Source of the DNA: Bacillota bacterium
Lineage (GTDB): Bacteria; Bacillota; Limnochordia; Darwinibacteriales; Darwinibacteriaceae
Length of the DNA: 25,848 nt
NCBI GenBank assembly: GCA_012799115.1
Contig: JAAZLY010000005.1
Span: 1 to 25,848 of the forward strand
Direction of reading: 5' to 3'
In this document: piece by piece, positions 1 through 7,220 of the stretch
Layout: every line of letters begins with the position of its first letter
Numbering within the stretch: position 1 is the stretch's first letter
Position numbers and translations under genes: made by a program
Notes under the pieces: model-generated
Told to the model about the DNA's origin: nothing
Seen by the model: only the letters and a program-made list of their open reading frames with translations
The model's database searches: none

Positions 1-10
1 AGGAGGTGAA

Positions 11-121
11 ATGATGAACATTGGCTTAGTTAACACTGTTTTGGCTAGACTCGCACATGCCATATCTTCAATTTCGCAAGATATGCGTCTCCACGGGAGA
101 GATCTGTCCAAAAACGAATAG
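11..121 (+). CDS. Small 36-residue ORF, possible leader peptide of the ABC-F gene
   Basis: The window opens with AGGAGGTGAA directly before ATG ATG, close to an ideal ribosome site (ATG at 11; the second ATG at 14 has the better spacing). The frame encodes 36 residues and stops with TAG at 119-121. The product has a mildly amphipathic N-terminal half (residues 3-20) and a polar, charged C-terminus. I recognise no family. The next gene in the same direction is an ABC-F ATPase at 319, and the intervening 197 bases hold a terminator and competing stems. A leader peptide that couples translation to expression of the ABC-F gene is therefore a reasonable inference. It could instead be an independent small protein, or the last small gene of an upstream operon ended by the terminator at 170-200. 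Confidence 0.45.
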   Translation: MMNIGLVNTVLARLAHAISSISQDMRLHGRDLSKNE

Positions 122-128
122 GTGTAAA

Positions 129-287
129 CTGAGCAAGTGAATCATCATTATGAATACATATAAGGTATTCCCGGGTATGGTTTCTTGCCCGGGTTTTTTT
201 GATTGTTGCGCAATCACCCTTCAACTCTCCAAGACCTGGGCACGTTTTCCAGATGAATGCTTGCATTCATCAACTTGCTCAGGTCTT
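129..287 (+). promoter_or_regulatory. Leader with mutually exclusive stems upstream of the ABC-F gene
   Basis: CTGAGCAAGT at 129-138, seven bases after the small ORF's stop codon, is the exact reverse complement of ACTTGCTCAG at 273-282. The same 3' segment can instead form a 12-bp stem (one G-U) between 231-242 and 276-287. That stem encloses a perfect 9-bp hairpin, GATGAATGC at 252-260 with GCATTCATC at 263-271. The 3' arm is followed by the T-rich TGTTTTG. A ribosome held at the end of the small ORF would mask 129-138 and favour one fold, the logic of ribosome-mediated attenuators known for several antibiotic-resistance ABC-F genes. Base pairing is visible in the sequence; the regulatory role is inferred. 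Confidence 0.45.
170..200 (+). terminator. Intrinsic terminator between the small ORF and the ABC-F gene
   Basis: CCCGGG at 170-175 and CCCGGG at 188-193 form a 6-bp GC stem with a 12-base loop, followed directly by seven T residues (194-200). It either ends the transcript carrying the small ORF or acts as a conditional terminator for the ABC-F gene downstream. No obvious promoter was found between it and 319, which favours some read-through. Confidence 0.7.
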
Positions 288-318
288 TGTTTTGACCCGG
301 AGATAAGGGGGAAAAGGA

Positions 319-2196
319 ATGTTGGAGATTGCATTTGAGGCCGCGGAAAAATATTTCGGAGCCAACCATGTACTAAAGGAGATCACCTTTGAGGTAAGTC
401 AAGGCGAGACAGTGGGCCTTCTAGGAAAGAACGGAGCAGGTAAGACAACGCTTTTCCAAATCCTTGCTGGAAGGGAGAGCATTGATGGTGGTAGGACGAT
501 CATTAGAAAAGGGGCCAGCATCGGGCTACTTGAGCAAATTGCCGTCTTTCCAGAAACCCACACAGCAAACGATGTACTACATGAAGCTTTCGAGCATCTT
601 CGAGGAATCAAGGACCACATGGAGAAACTGGAAGAGGCGATGGCGCGGCATCCACTGGAGGAAACGTTGCAGCGCTATGGTGAGCTCCAACAGCTCTACG
701 AGGTCCAAGGGGGCTACGGGATTCAGGATAGCATCAATAGGGTCTGCACAGGACTGAAGATCGATGATGCCATGAGAAACAAGCAGTTTTCGGTATTGAG
801 CGGTGGTGAGCAAAGTCGAGTCCTATTGGGGAAGCTGATTCTAGAGAACCCTGACGTCTTGCTTCTGGATGAACCAACAAATCATCTGGATTTGAACTCC
901 ATAGAGTGGCTTGAGGAGTACTTAAAGTCATACAAGGGAACAGTGATCATCATTTCCCATGATCGCTATTTCTTGGACAATGTTGTGGATCGAATTGTCG
1001 AGATCGTGGATGGAAAAGCTCAGCTTTATGCAGGAAACTACTCCTATTTTGTCCGGGAGAAGCAAGCCCGCTATGAAAGCCAGCAAGAGAGATATGAGAG
1101 GCAGCAAAAGGAGATCAAGAGACTGGAGGATGCAGCAAAGAGGATGCATGACTGGGCTCAAAGAGCAGATAGTGAGGCCATGCATAAGCGAGCATTCAGC
1201 ATTGAGAAACGAATTGAACGAATGGATAAAATCGATAAGCCTAGGAAAGAGCGGGGAATGTCCACGCGGTTTTCCCAGTCGGGTCTTGTTAGTAAGGATC
1301 TGCTCGAGATCAAAGACCTTGTGAAGAGCTACGATACAAAGAGAGTCCTGGATGAACTGAATCTTCAGGTACAGAGGGGCGAAAGTGTAGCCATATTGGG
1401 TGCCAATGGTTGTGGTAAGTCAACGCTCCTGGATATCATAGCGGGAGAACAGATGCCTGATGAAGGCACCTATAAGATCGCTGATAGTGTCAGGTTGGCC
1501 TACTTGCGGCAGATTGTCTCCTTCGCCGAACCCCAGTGGACGGTGTTGGACACGGTGATGCATGCACTCCGCCTGCCAGAGGGCCTGGCGAGAAATCTCT
1601 TGGCGAAGTATAGGTTCAGACAGGATGATGTCTTCAAGATTGTGGAGCACCTTTCGGGAGGAGAGCGAAGTAGACTTCAACTGTGCCTGATGATGGAAAC
1701 CGATGTGAACCTTCTCCTCCTGGATGAGCCCACCAACCACTTGGATATTGACTCAAGGGAGTGGCTCGAAGAGGCTCTCGCAGACTTTGAAGGAGTGTTA
1801 GTCTTCGTGTCACATGATCGGTATTTCATCAACAAATTTGGCAACAGAGTGGTGGAGATCGATCAGGGCAAAGCCAAAGACTATGGTGGCAATTATGAGT
1901 ACTATAAAGAACGAAAGAAGTTGGAGGTAGAAAGTGTCCCAGCTCCCGTCAGCCAGGGGAAGACAAAGGTCAGGCAGGCGATTCAACAGAAATCTTTGGT
2001 CATCGCAAAGAACCAGCGACAGCTAGAAACCCGGATTTACGAACTGGAGGGGAGAATTGGGGCAATCACAGAGGATTTGGAGAAGCTCGGCGATGATTAT
2101 GAGGCCATGAACAGCCTCTATAAGGAAAAGCTCGATCTCGAAGACGAGCTTGAGAAAGTGTATGATCTGTGGGCCCAAGCTGAGCTTGTGGACTGA
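319..2196 (+). CDS. ABC-F family ATPase (ribosome-associated, two ABC domains)
   Basis: This is a soluble protein with two ATP-binding cassettes and no membrane segment, the ABC-F layout; such proteins bind the ribosomal E site to rescue stalled ribosomes or protect against antibiotics. Cassette 1 has Walker A GKNGAGKTT (residues 36-44), signature LSGGEQ (160-165) and a DEPTNHLD Walker B. Cassette 2 has Walker A GANGCGKST (361-369), signature LSGGER (from 445) and a second DEPTNHLD. The charged linker between them (about 235-320) fits the P-site tRNA interaction motif, and a C-terminal coiled coil follows (about 560-620). Its 625 residues match the YdiF/Uup size class. The ATG at 319 follows AAGGGGGAAAAGG. 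The structured leader with a small ORF hints at antibiotic-inducible control. The subfamily, and whether it protects against drugs, cannot be settled from this sequence alone. Confidence 0.93.
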   Translation: MLEIAFEAAEKYFGANHVLKEITFEVSQGETVGLLGKNGAGKTTLFQILAGRESIDGGRTIIRKGASIGLLEQIAVFPETHTANDVLHEAFEHLRGIKDHMEKLEEAMARHPLEETLQRYGELQQLYEVQGGYGIQDSINRVCTGLKIDDAMRNKQFSVLSGGEQSRVLLGKLILENPDVLLLDEPTNHLDLNSIEWLEEYLKSYKGTVIIISHDRYFLDNVVDRIVEIVDGKAQLYAGNYSYFVREKQARYESQQERYERQQKEIKRLEDAAKRMHDWAQRADSEAMHKRAFSIEKRIERMDKIDKPRKERGMSTRFSQSGLVSKDLLEIKDLVKSYDTKRVLDELNLQVQRGESVAILGANGCGKSTLLDIIAGEQMPDEGTYKIADSVRLAYLRQIVSFAEPQWTVLDTVMHALRLPEGLARNLLAKYRFRQDDVFKIVEHLSGGERSRLQLCLMMETDVNLLLLDEPTNHLDIDSREWLEEALADFEGVLVFVSHDRYFINKFGNRVVEIDQGKAKDYGGNYEYYKERKKLEVESVPAPVSQGKTKVRQAIQQKSLVIAKNQRQLETRIYELEGRIGAITEDLEKLGDDYEAMNSLYKEKLDLEDELEKVYDLWAQAELVD

Positions 2197-2484
2197 CTTG
2201 AAGAAACAGATCCGAAAGTTGAGAAAGGGTAGGGCGATTGGACCGCTGAACAGGGTCTTGGAGCGGCGTACCTGGGATTGGCAATCTAGCGGTGCTCTTA
2301 GAGCCTTAACAAGTAGCTGTAGGTATAGGATTCAAGAACCAGAGATCCTATTTGAACGCCTGGACAAAAAAAGTATCCAGAGTGAACTGGAGCGAATAAG
2401 AATCGAGCATGACAAGATTTGGGAAGGAGTTGTGTATTTGTTGTCCAACTAATCAAAGGAAGGAAGACGAAGGGAGTCGAGACG
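2197..2484 (+). other. 288-base stretch without a supported gene
   Basis: No convincing gene, terminator with a T-run, or promoter is visible between the ABC-F stop and the next ribosome site (AGGGAG at 2471-2476). One forward frame stays open from inside the ABC-F 3' end to 2452 and its last 35 codons give a charged, helical-looking peptide. There is no ribosome site or start codon to support it, so it may be a decayed gene remnant or chance. Confidence 0.4.
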
Positions 2485-3456
2485 ATGAAAATAGGTGTTT
2501 TTTCAGTGCTCTACGGAGACCTTACTCTACCAGCTATGTTAGAGAAGATAAAGAGTTTCGGGCTAGATACCGTTGAGATTGGTTGCGGAGGCTATCCCGG
2601 CAAGTCCCATTGCGACCCCGAGGTGCTCTTGGCGGATCCAAAGAAATTGGAAGAGTTTAAGCAAGCCTTTCAGACCGCAGGCGTTGAAATTAGTGCTCTA
2701 AGTGTACACGGTAATGCACTACACCCTGATCCAGAGATCGCGAGGAGTTTTCATGAGGATTGGCGCAATGCTTGTCGCTTAGCGGGTAAGCTTGGCATTC
2801 GGATTATCAACACATTCTCTGGCTGCCCTGGAGATAGTGAACAGGCGAAGTATCCGAACTGGGTGACATGTGCGTGGCCTACAGATTTTCTCGAGATCCT
2901 CAAGTGGCAATGGGAGGAGAAGATCATTCCCTACTGGCAGGAAGAGAGTAAATTCGCCTTGGAGCATGGCGTCGATAAGATTGCCTTTGAGATGCATCCA
3001 GGCTTCTCAGTATATAATGTGGATACCTTACTCAAGTTGAGGGAAGCTGTAGGAGAGTCGATTGGTGCTAACTTTGACCCATCCCATCTCGTCTGGCAAG
3101 GAGTCGACCCTGTGGCAGCCATTCGTGAACTAGGCAAGCATAATGCCATTTTCCACTTCCATGCCAAAGACACCCATATCGATCAGTACAATACGGCTGT
3201 CAATGGCGTATTAGATACAAAGGAATATGATCGTCTGCCAGAACGTTCCTGGCTCTTTAGATCGGTTGGCTACGGCAACGACTATAAGTATTGGAAGGAT
3301 ATCGTCAGTGAGCTGCGTTTAGTGGGCTACGACTACGTCTTGAGTATCGAACACGAAGATGCTCTGGCCTCCATCGACGAGGGATTCGGCAAAGCGGTCG
3401 GGTTCTTGCAGGAGGTTATTCTTAATGAACCAATGCCTAAAGCATGGTGGGTTTAG
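2485..3456 (+). CDS. Sugar phosphate isomerase/epimerase family TIM barrel protein
   Basis: The 323-residue product has the xylose isomerase-like TIM barrel (AP endonuclease 2 superfamily), which includes inosose dehydratases, ketose epimerases and many uncharacterised sugar isomerases. It opens with MKIGVFSVLYGD as the first barrel strand. The expected metal ligands are visible near barrel strand ends: Glu169 in AFEMHPG, Asp198 in NFDPSH, His224/His226 in HFHAKD and Glu289 in SIEHED. It should therefore be a divalent-metal enzyme acting on a small carbohydrate in the cytoplasm; the substrate cannot be assigned. The ATG at 2485 is preferred over an in-frame ATG at 2419 because AGGGAG lies eight bases before it and the barrel begins there. 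folD follows after 23 bases, probably co-transcribed, although no functional link is evident. Confidence 0.88.
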   Translation: MKIGVFSVLYGDLTLPAMLEKIKSFGLDTVEIGCGGYPGKSHCDPEVLLADPKKLEEFKQAFQTAGVEISALSVHGNALHPDPEIARSFHEDWRNACRLAGKLGIRIINTFSGCPGDSEQAKYPNWVTCAWPTDFLEILKWQWEEKIIPYWQEESKFALEHGVDKIAFEMHPGFSVYNVDTLLKLREAVGESIGANFDPSHLVWQGVDPVAAIRELGKHNAIFHFHAKDTHIDQYNTAVNGVLDTKEYDRLPERSWLFRSVGYGNDYKYWKDIVSELRLVGYDYVLSIEHEDALASIDEGFGKAVGFLQEVILNEPMPKAWWV

Positions 3457-3479
3457 TATAAAACGCAAGGAGGACGAAC

Positions 3480-4325
3480 ATGACGGCACAAATTATTGAC
3501 GGAAAAGGTATTGCAGCGGAAATCCGCGAAGACCTAAAAAAACAGGTGGCTGAACTGACGGCTCAGGGTAAGACTCCTGGTCTTGTCGTAATCTTGGTGG
3601 GTGATGACCCTGCATCGACTGTTTATGTACGCAATAAGGAACGATCCAGCAAAGAAGTTGGCATCAATTCTACCGTACATCGTTTACCAGCAGAGACAAC
3701 CCAGGAGGAGCTCCTTGGTCTTATCGATCGCTTGAACAATGATGCTAGCGTGCACGGGATCCTGGTCCAGTTGCCTCTACCAGCCCATTTGAACGAAGAG
3801 GAAGTCATTAACGCCATTTCTCCTGCAAAGGACGTTGACGGTTTCCATCCCATCAACGCAGGTAAACTCTTGATCGGCGATGATGACGCCTTCGTTGCTT
3901 GTACTCCTGCAGGGGTGTTAGAGCTTGTCAAGCGCACTGGGGTGTCCATCCAGGGTAAGAACGTGGTCATTGTTGGGCGGAGTAATATCGTCGGAAAGCC
4001 CGCGGCTGTCCTTTTCTTACAGGAGCATGCCACGGTAACAGTATGCCATTCCCGTACAAAGGATGTGGCAGAAGAGTGCCGCCGTGCTGACATTCTCATC
4101 GCGGCTGTAGGGCGTCCTGAGATGATCAAGAAAGACTGGGTAAAACCAGGTGCGGTCGTCATTGACGTGGGTATTAACCGCGTAGAGGGGAAACTCGTGG
4201 GTGACGTCGACTTTGAAAACGTCAAGGAAGTTGCAGGGGCCATAACACCTGTTCCTGGCGGCGTTGGCCCCATGACCATTGCCATGTTGCTCAGAGCGAC
4301 TGTAGCGTCGGCTGCTCGGGCTTAA
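3480..4325 (+). CDS. folD: Bifunctional methylenetetrahydrofolate dehydrogenase/cyclohydrolase
   Basis: FolD interconverts 5,10-methylene-, methenyl- and 10-formyl-tetrahydrofolate in the cytoplasm, using NADP+ in most bacteria. The 281-residue protein has the family's normal length and motifs: GDDPAS then Tyr49 and the catalytic Lys53 (YVRNK), HGILVQLPLP, DVDGFHP, CTPAGVLEL, the Rossmann segment VVIVGRSNIVGKPAA, and PVPGGVGPMT near the C-terminus. The ATG at 3480 is preceded by AAGGAGG. With fhs at 11962 the cell can interconvert formate and methylene-tetrahydrofolate, as in acetogenic or reductive glycine routes or in purine synthesis. Its last 35 bases overlap, tail to tail, the minus-strand gene ending at 4291. 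Confidence 0.97.
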   Translation: MTAQIIDGKGIAAEIREDLKKQVAELTAQGKTPGLVVILVGDDPASTVYVRNKERSSKEVGINSTVHRLPAETTQEELLGLIDRLNNDASVHGILVQLPLPAHLNEEEVINAISPAKDVDGFHPINAGKLLIGDDDAFVACTPAGVLELVKRTGVSIQGKNVVIVGRSNIVGKPAAVLFLQEHATVTVCHSRTKDVAEECRRADILIAAVGRPEMIKKDWVKPGAVVIDVGINRVEGKLVGDVDFENVKEVAGAITPVPGGVGPMTIAMLLRATVASAARA

Positions 4326-4941
4326 ACGGAAGGGCAAACTGTCGTATAACCGTGAAGATATGACGGGCTTCCTCAATGTCTCCCGTTACCGGAATAGCCC
4401 AGCCGTACGTCTTTAGGAATGACTGGGTTTCCCAAAGAGGAGCAAAACAGTTTTCCCAGGTCGCTCCTTCGAGTTTGTCCAGAAGGGGAGCTAGAGCTTG
4501 ACCGGTGAAGAGTTCTTGAGCGAAGTCGTCCTGGATAATCAGGAGATCTCCATCACCTCCTCGTAGCATATCCACTAAGTCATAACGGTTTGTAGCATGG
4601 AGAATGGTCCATTCTGTCTGAAGATCATTGGCTAGAATCTCAGGTTCTAGCCAATTTTTTATGTCCAGGTATTCACTTTCGGTACCCAGGAACCAAATCA
4701 GTGGACCATCATAGATTGATTGCGCGGGTATGAGGGACTGAGGGAGGATTACAAAAAGGGTAAACAGAGGAAATAGTAAGAGACAAATGATAAGGAGTAA
4801 AGACCAAGGACTCGTCGGTGCTGGGGGTGGGTCAACCCTTGGAGGACGGGGATTTTGCTCTCTCTCCCTCTTGGCTTCCCTTGCTTCTTTCTTGGTGCGA
4901 ATGTATTTCTTCTGGGCTTCTAGATGGTCGCGATAACTCAA
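4291..4941 (-). CDS. Membrane-anchored protein of unknown function, weakly solute-binding-like
   Basis: This 216-residue protein is the only gene on the minus strand. A basic, proline-rich cytoplasmic N-terminus (residues 1-45, many Lys, Arg and Glu) is followed by one strong hydrophobic segment (about 46-68) and an extracytoplasmic domain of about 145 residues. That domain has phrases such as GDGDLLIIQDDF, GQALAPLLDKL and YGWAIPVT that resemble family 1 extracellular solute-binding proteins, but it is far too short for a complete one. The start is TTG at 4941, supported by GGGGAG five to six bases upstream; no better ATG exists. It faces folD and overlaps its 3' end by 35 bases, with no visible terminator between them. 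I cannot assign a function; the binding-protein resemblance is only a suggestion. Confidence 0.65.
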   Translation of the reverse strand: MSYRDHLEAQKKYIRTKKEAREAKREREQNPRPPRVDPPPAPTSPWSLLLIICLLLFPLFTLFVILPQSLIPAQSIYDGPLIWFLGTESEYLDIKNWLEPEILANDLQTEWTILHATNRYDLVDMLRGGDGDLLIIQDDFAQELFTGQALAPLLDKLEGATWENCFAPLWETQSFLKTYGWAIPVTGDIEEARHIFTVIRQFALPFKPEQPTLQSL

Positions 4942-5017
4942 GAAAACTCCCCTTTTCTGTTGTTTGCTACGAAGTATCGATCTCTTTTTCTAGTATGACC
5001 GCGAGGCAAGGAGGATA

Positions 5018-5046
5018 TTGCTAGGAAGAGGAGTAAGTTATATACA
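5018..5046 (+). promoter_or_regulatory. Probable sigma-A promoter of the btu operon
   Basis: TTGCTA (5018-5023), a 17-base spacer and TATACA (5041-5046) give a moderate sigma-A match. Transcription would start near 5053, ahead of the whole cobalamin riboswitch. A perfect TATAAT at 5100-5105 lies inside the riboswitch, so it is probably not the working -10. Confidence 0.5.
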
Positions 5047-5090
5047 ATTTCATATGCGATCTAGGTACAGTCTGTCGAAGTCCTGATTTC

Positions 5091-5247
5091 GGCAGAATGT
5101 ATAATAGGGAAGTTGGGTAATGGCTGCATGCAGCCATTCGAAACCACGCGGTCCCGCCACTGTATCCAAGGAGCAGCTTATAGGATCCACTCACATTTTG
5201 TGGGGAAGGAATGAGCCTGCGTTGAATTGGGAGCCAGGAGACCTGCC
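5091..5247 (+). promoter_or_regulatory. Cobalamin riboswitch
   Basis: The stretch carries the conserved cobalamin aptamer elements in order: GGCAG (5091-5095) able to pair with CTGCC (5243-5247) as P1, AGGGAA at 5106-5111, the core CGCGGTCCCGCCACTGTA near 5147-5164, GGGGAAGGAA further on, and the B12 box GAGCCAGGAGACCTGCC at 5231-5247. It lies directly upstream of btuFCD, so cobalamin binding is expected to switch off B12 uptake. Confidence 0.9.
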
Positions 5248-5309
5248 TAGCATCGAAGAGTTAGAACCATCTTGCGCGGAACGGGAGGTGCTATTTTGAT
5301 CTTTCTTAT

Positions 5310-5356
5310 CCCTAGCGACGTGCTGATGTCTAGTCAGTGCCCTAGGGAATTTCTTT
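5310..5356 (+). terminator. Probable riboswitch-controlled terminator before btuF
   Basis: CCCTAG (5310-5315) pairs with CTAGGG (5342-5347), and an inner GTGCTGA/TCAGTGC stem (two G-U pairs) extends the hairpin. A modest T-rich tract, AATTTCTTT, follows. This is the likely expression platform of the cobalamin riboswitch. The T-run is weak and the btuF ribosome site (5360-5365) lies just beyond it, so control of translation cannot be excluded. Confidence 0.5.
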
Positions 5357-5373
5357 ACTAAGGAGCGATACAA

Positions 5374-6195
5374 GTGAAAAAGACAATCATGATCATTCTG
5401 GTGCTAGCATTTGCCTTAAGTATAGGTGTGGTGCAGGCTGCACCCGAACGCATCGTATCTTTAGCACCAAGCATTACCGAAAACCTCTTTGCCCTTGGAG
5501 TAGGCGAACGGGTTGTTGGCGTCACTAGTTGGTGCGACTATCCAGAAGAAGCCAGGCAAAGGACGGTCATCGGCGATGCAATCAATCTCAACATTGAACT
5601 GCTTCTAAGTCTCGAACCTGATCTCATTGTGGGAGATTCTACTTTGGTACAAAGCCATCTAGAGAGTCTGGAGGCCGTAGGCCTATCAACATTCATCATA
5701 GGTCCGAGCACCATAGCCGAAGTGGAGAGATCCCTTATCGATCTAGGGGAAGCGGTGGGTGCTAAGGAAAGAGGGGAAGAGCTAGCCCTTGCTATGCAAA
5801 CCCGCCTGGAAGAACTGACAAAACGCGCCCAACGTCCAGAGAGAGTCCGAGTCTTTTTGGAGATCTGGAACGAGCCTTTGATGACTGTCGGACCTGGTAG
5901 CTTTATGGATGAACTCATTGTCCTGGCAGGCGGCGAGAATATAGCTGGTGATTCGCCCACACCGTGGCCAGTCTTTAGCGAGGAACTAGTTATAGAGAGA
6001 GACCCAGAGGTTGTGATTCTAACCAGTTTCAACCTTGAAGAGGCCTTAAGTCGTTCAGCCTGGCAAGTGACGACTGCAATGCAAAATGGAGATGTCTACG
6101 AGGTTAACCCCGACCTATACTCTCGAACCACTCCACGTCTCTTGGACGCGCTAGCTGAACTAATTGATATCTTAGATTTGGTTGGTACAAAGTGA
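5374..6195 (+). CDS. btuF: Vitamin B12 ABC transporter, substrate-binding protein
   Basis: The 273-residue protein is a class III (helical-backbone) substrate-binding protein of the BtuF/FepB type. Evidence is the N-terminal ERIVSLAPSITENLFALG motif, the TSWCDYP segment typical of BtuF-like proteins and the LEPDLIVGD strand. Residues 1-22 form a classical signal peptide (KK, hydrophobic core, VQA-AP cleavage site). There is no lipobox cysteine, unusual for a Gram-positive binding protein. GTG at 5374 is chosen because AAGGAG sits eight bases upstream. The B12 riboswitch in its leader and the following permease and ATPase genes, joined by overlaps, support cobalamin as the ligand; cobinamide or a haem-like corrinoid remains possible. 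Confidence 0.88.
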   Translation: MKKTIMIILVLAFALSIGVVQAAPERIVSLAPSITENLFALGVGERVVGVTSWCDYPEEARQRTVIGDAINLNIELLLSLEPDLIVGDSTLVQSHLESLEAVGLSTFIIGPSTIAEVERSLIDLGEAVGAKERGEELALAMQTRLEELTKRAQRPERVRVFLEIWNEPLMTVGPGSFMDELIVLAGGENIAGDSPTPWPVFSEELVIERDPEVVILTSFNLEEALSRSAWQVTTAMQNGDVYEVNPDLYSRTTPRLLDALAELIDILDLVGTK

Positions 6196-7220
6196 AACTG
6201 CGTAAAGTAAGCGCCATAGTCATACTCATAGTGGCTGTAGTCCTGGTGGCTACAGCCGTAGGATCGGTGCACATTCCTCTCATGGAGGTTCTTGGCATTT
6301 TGACATCGAAAATGCCTGGACTGAGCGCGTTTGTACATCGGGATTGGTCGAAGGCCCGTGAAGTAATCGTCCTGAATGTTCGTTTGCCGCGGGTACTCTT
6401 AGCCTTAGTCGTTGGCGGAGGACTCAGCGTCTCTGGCGTACTATTCCAGGGGAGCCTCAGAAACCCCCTTGCAGACCCCTTTATTATTGGTGTGTCGGCA
6501 GGAGCCTCATTGGGGGCTGCAACAGGACTTCTCTTCTTTATTCCCCAAGGCTTGGTTGGTATCGGTGCATTACCCCTTTTTGCCTTCGTAGGGGCTATGC
6601 TAGCGACTTGGACCGTAAGCCGACTAGGAAAACAGAGGGGCCGCTTGGAACCGACCAGTCTGATTCTAGCGGGTGTAGCTGTCAGTGCAGTTCTCACAGC
6701 GATCGTTTCGTTATTGATGGTACTTCGTATCCAAAATCTCCAGGACGTCTATATTTGGCTAATGGGTAGCCTTTCCGGTCGTGGTTGGCAGCATCTGGCG
6801 GTTGCTACTCCCTACGTTGCTATTGGAGTGGTGCTAGCATTGTGGCTTGCAAAGGACCTGAATGTCTACTTGCTAGGTGAAGAGGCAGCCCATAGCCTCG
6901 GTATTGATGTGCAGCGCTTACAGAGTCTGGTGTTGATCATCGGGTCCCTCGTTGCGGCTGCTTGTGTCTCTGTCTCGGGGGTCATTGGTTTTGTGGGACT
7001 CATGGTACCCCATGCCCTTCGTCTCATAGTTGGTGCGGAGCATAGACGTCTGATTTTGCACTCGATTTGGGTGGGGGCCGTCTTCCTGCTAGTGACAGAT
7101 ACCTTGGCCCGTACGGCACTCTCTCCCACCGAACTTCCGGTTGGCATTATTACGGCCTGTGTTGGCGGCCCATTTTTCATCTTCCTTATGAAGCGAGGTT
7201 CAGGCTACTATGGTAGATAA
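6192..7220 (+). CDS. btuC: Vitamin B12 ABC transporter, permease
   Basis: This is a 342-residue FecCD/BtuC-family permease with many hydrophobic segments, expected to form the homodimeric membrane channel of the importer. Family landmarks are the RLPRVLLALVVGGGLSVSG stretch (residues about 64-82), NPLADPFIIGVSAGASLGA, the ATPase-coupling region near GEEAAHSLGI, and GFVGLMVPHALRLIVG. The GTG start at 6192 overlaps the btuF stop as GTGA, so the two genes are translationally coupled, and its own 3' end overlaps btuD by 11 bases. Members of this family also carry iron-siderophores or haem; cobalamin is assigned because of the riboswitch. Confidence 0.9.
   Translation: MKLRKVSAIVILIVAVVLVATAVGSVHIPLMEVLGILTSKMPGLSAFVHRDWSKAREVIVLNVRLPRVLLALVVGGGLSVSGVLFQGSLRNPLADPFIIGVSAGASLGAATGLLFFIPQGLVGIGALPLFAFVGAMLATWTVSRLGKQRGRLEPTSLILAGVAVSAVLTAIVSLLMVLRIQNLQDVYIWLMGSLSGRGWQHLAVATPYVAIGVVLALWLAKDLNVYLLGEEAAHSLGIDVQRLQSLVLIIGSLVAAACVSVSGVIGFVGLMVPHALRLIVGAEHRRLILHSIWVGAVFLLVTDTLARTALSPTELPVGIITACVGGPFFIFLMKRGSGYYGR

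Noticed and set aside
2150..2452. Forward frame of 100 codons beginning inside the ABC-F 3' end
   Set aside because: No ribosome site, start lies within the ABC-F gene, and only the last part looks protein-like. At most a decayed remnant.
3623..4285. Long open frame on the minus strand opposite folD (220 codons)
   Set aside because: It is the antisense shadow of a clear folD; composition is rich in Ser, Thr and Pro with no family features.
5100..5105. TATAAT as the btu promoter -10
   Set aside because: It lies inside the cobalamin aptamer after the P1 5' arm, and no -35 is found at the right distance; the upstream promoter fits better.
5538..6032. Minus-strand open frame opposite btuF
   Set aside because: Shadow of btuF codon bias; Ser/Arg-rich with no motifs or ribosome site.
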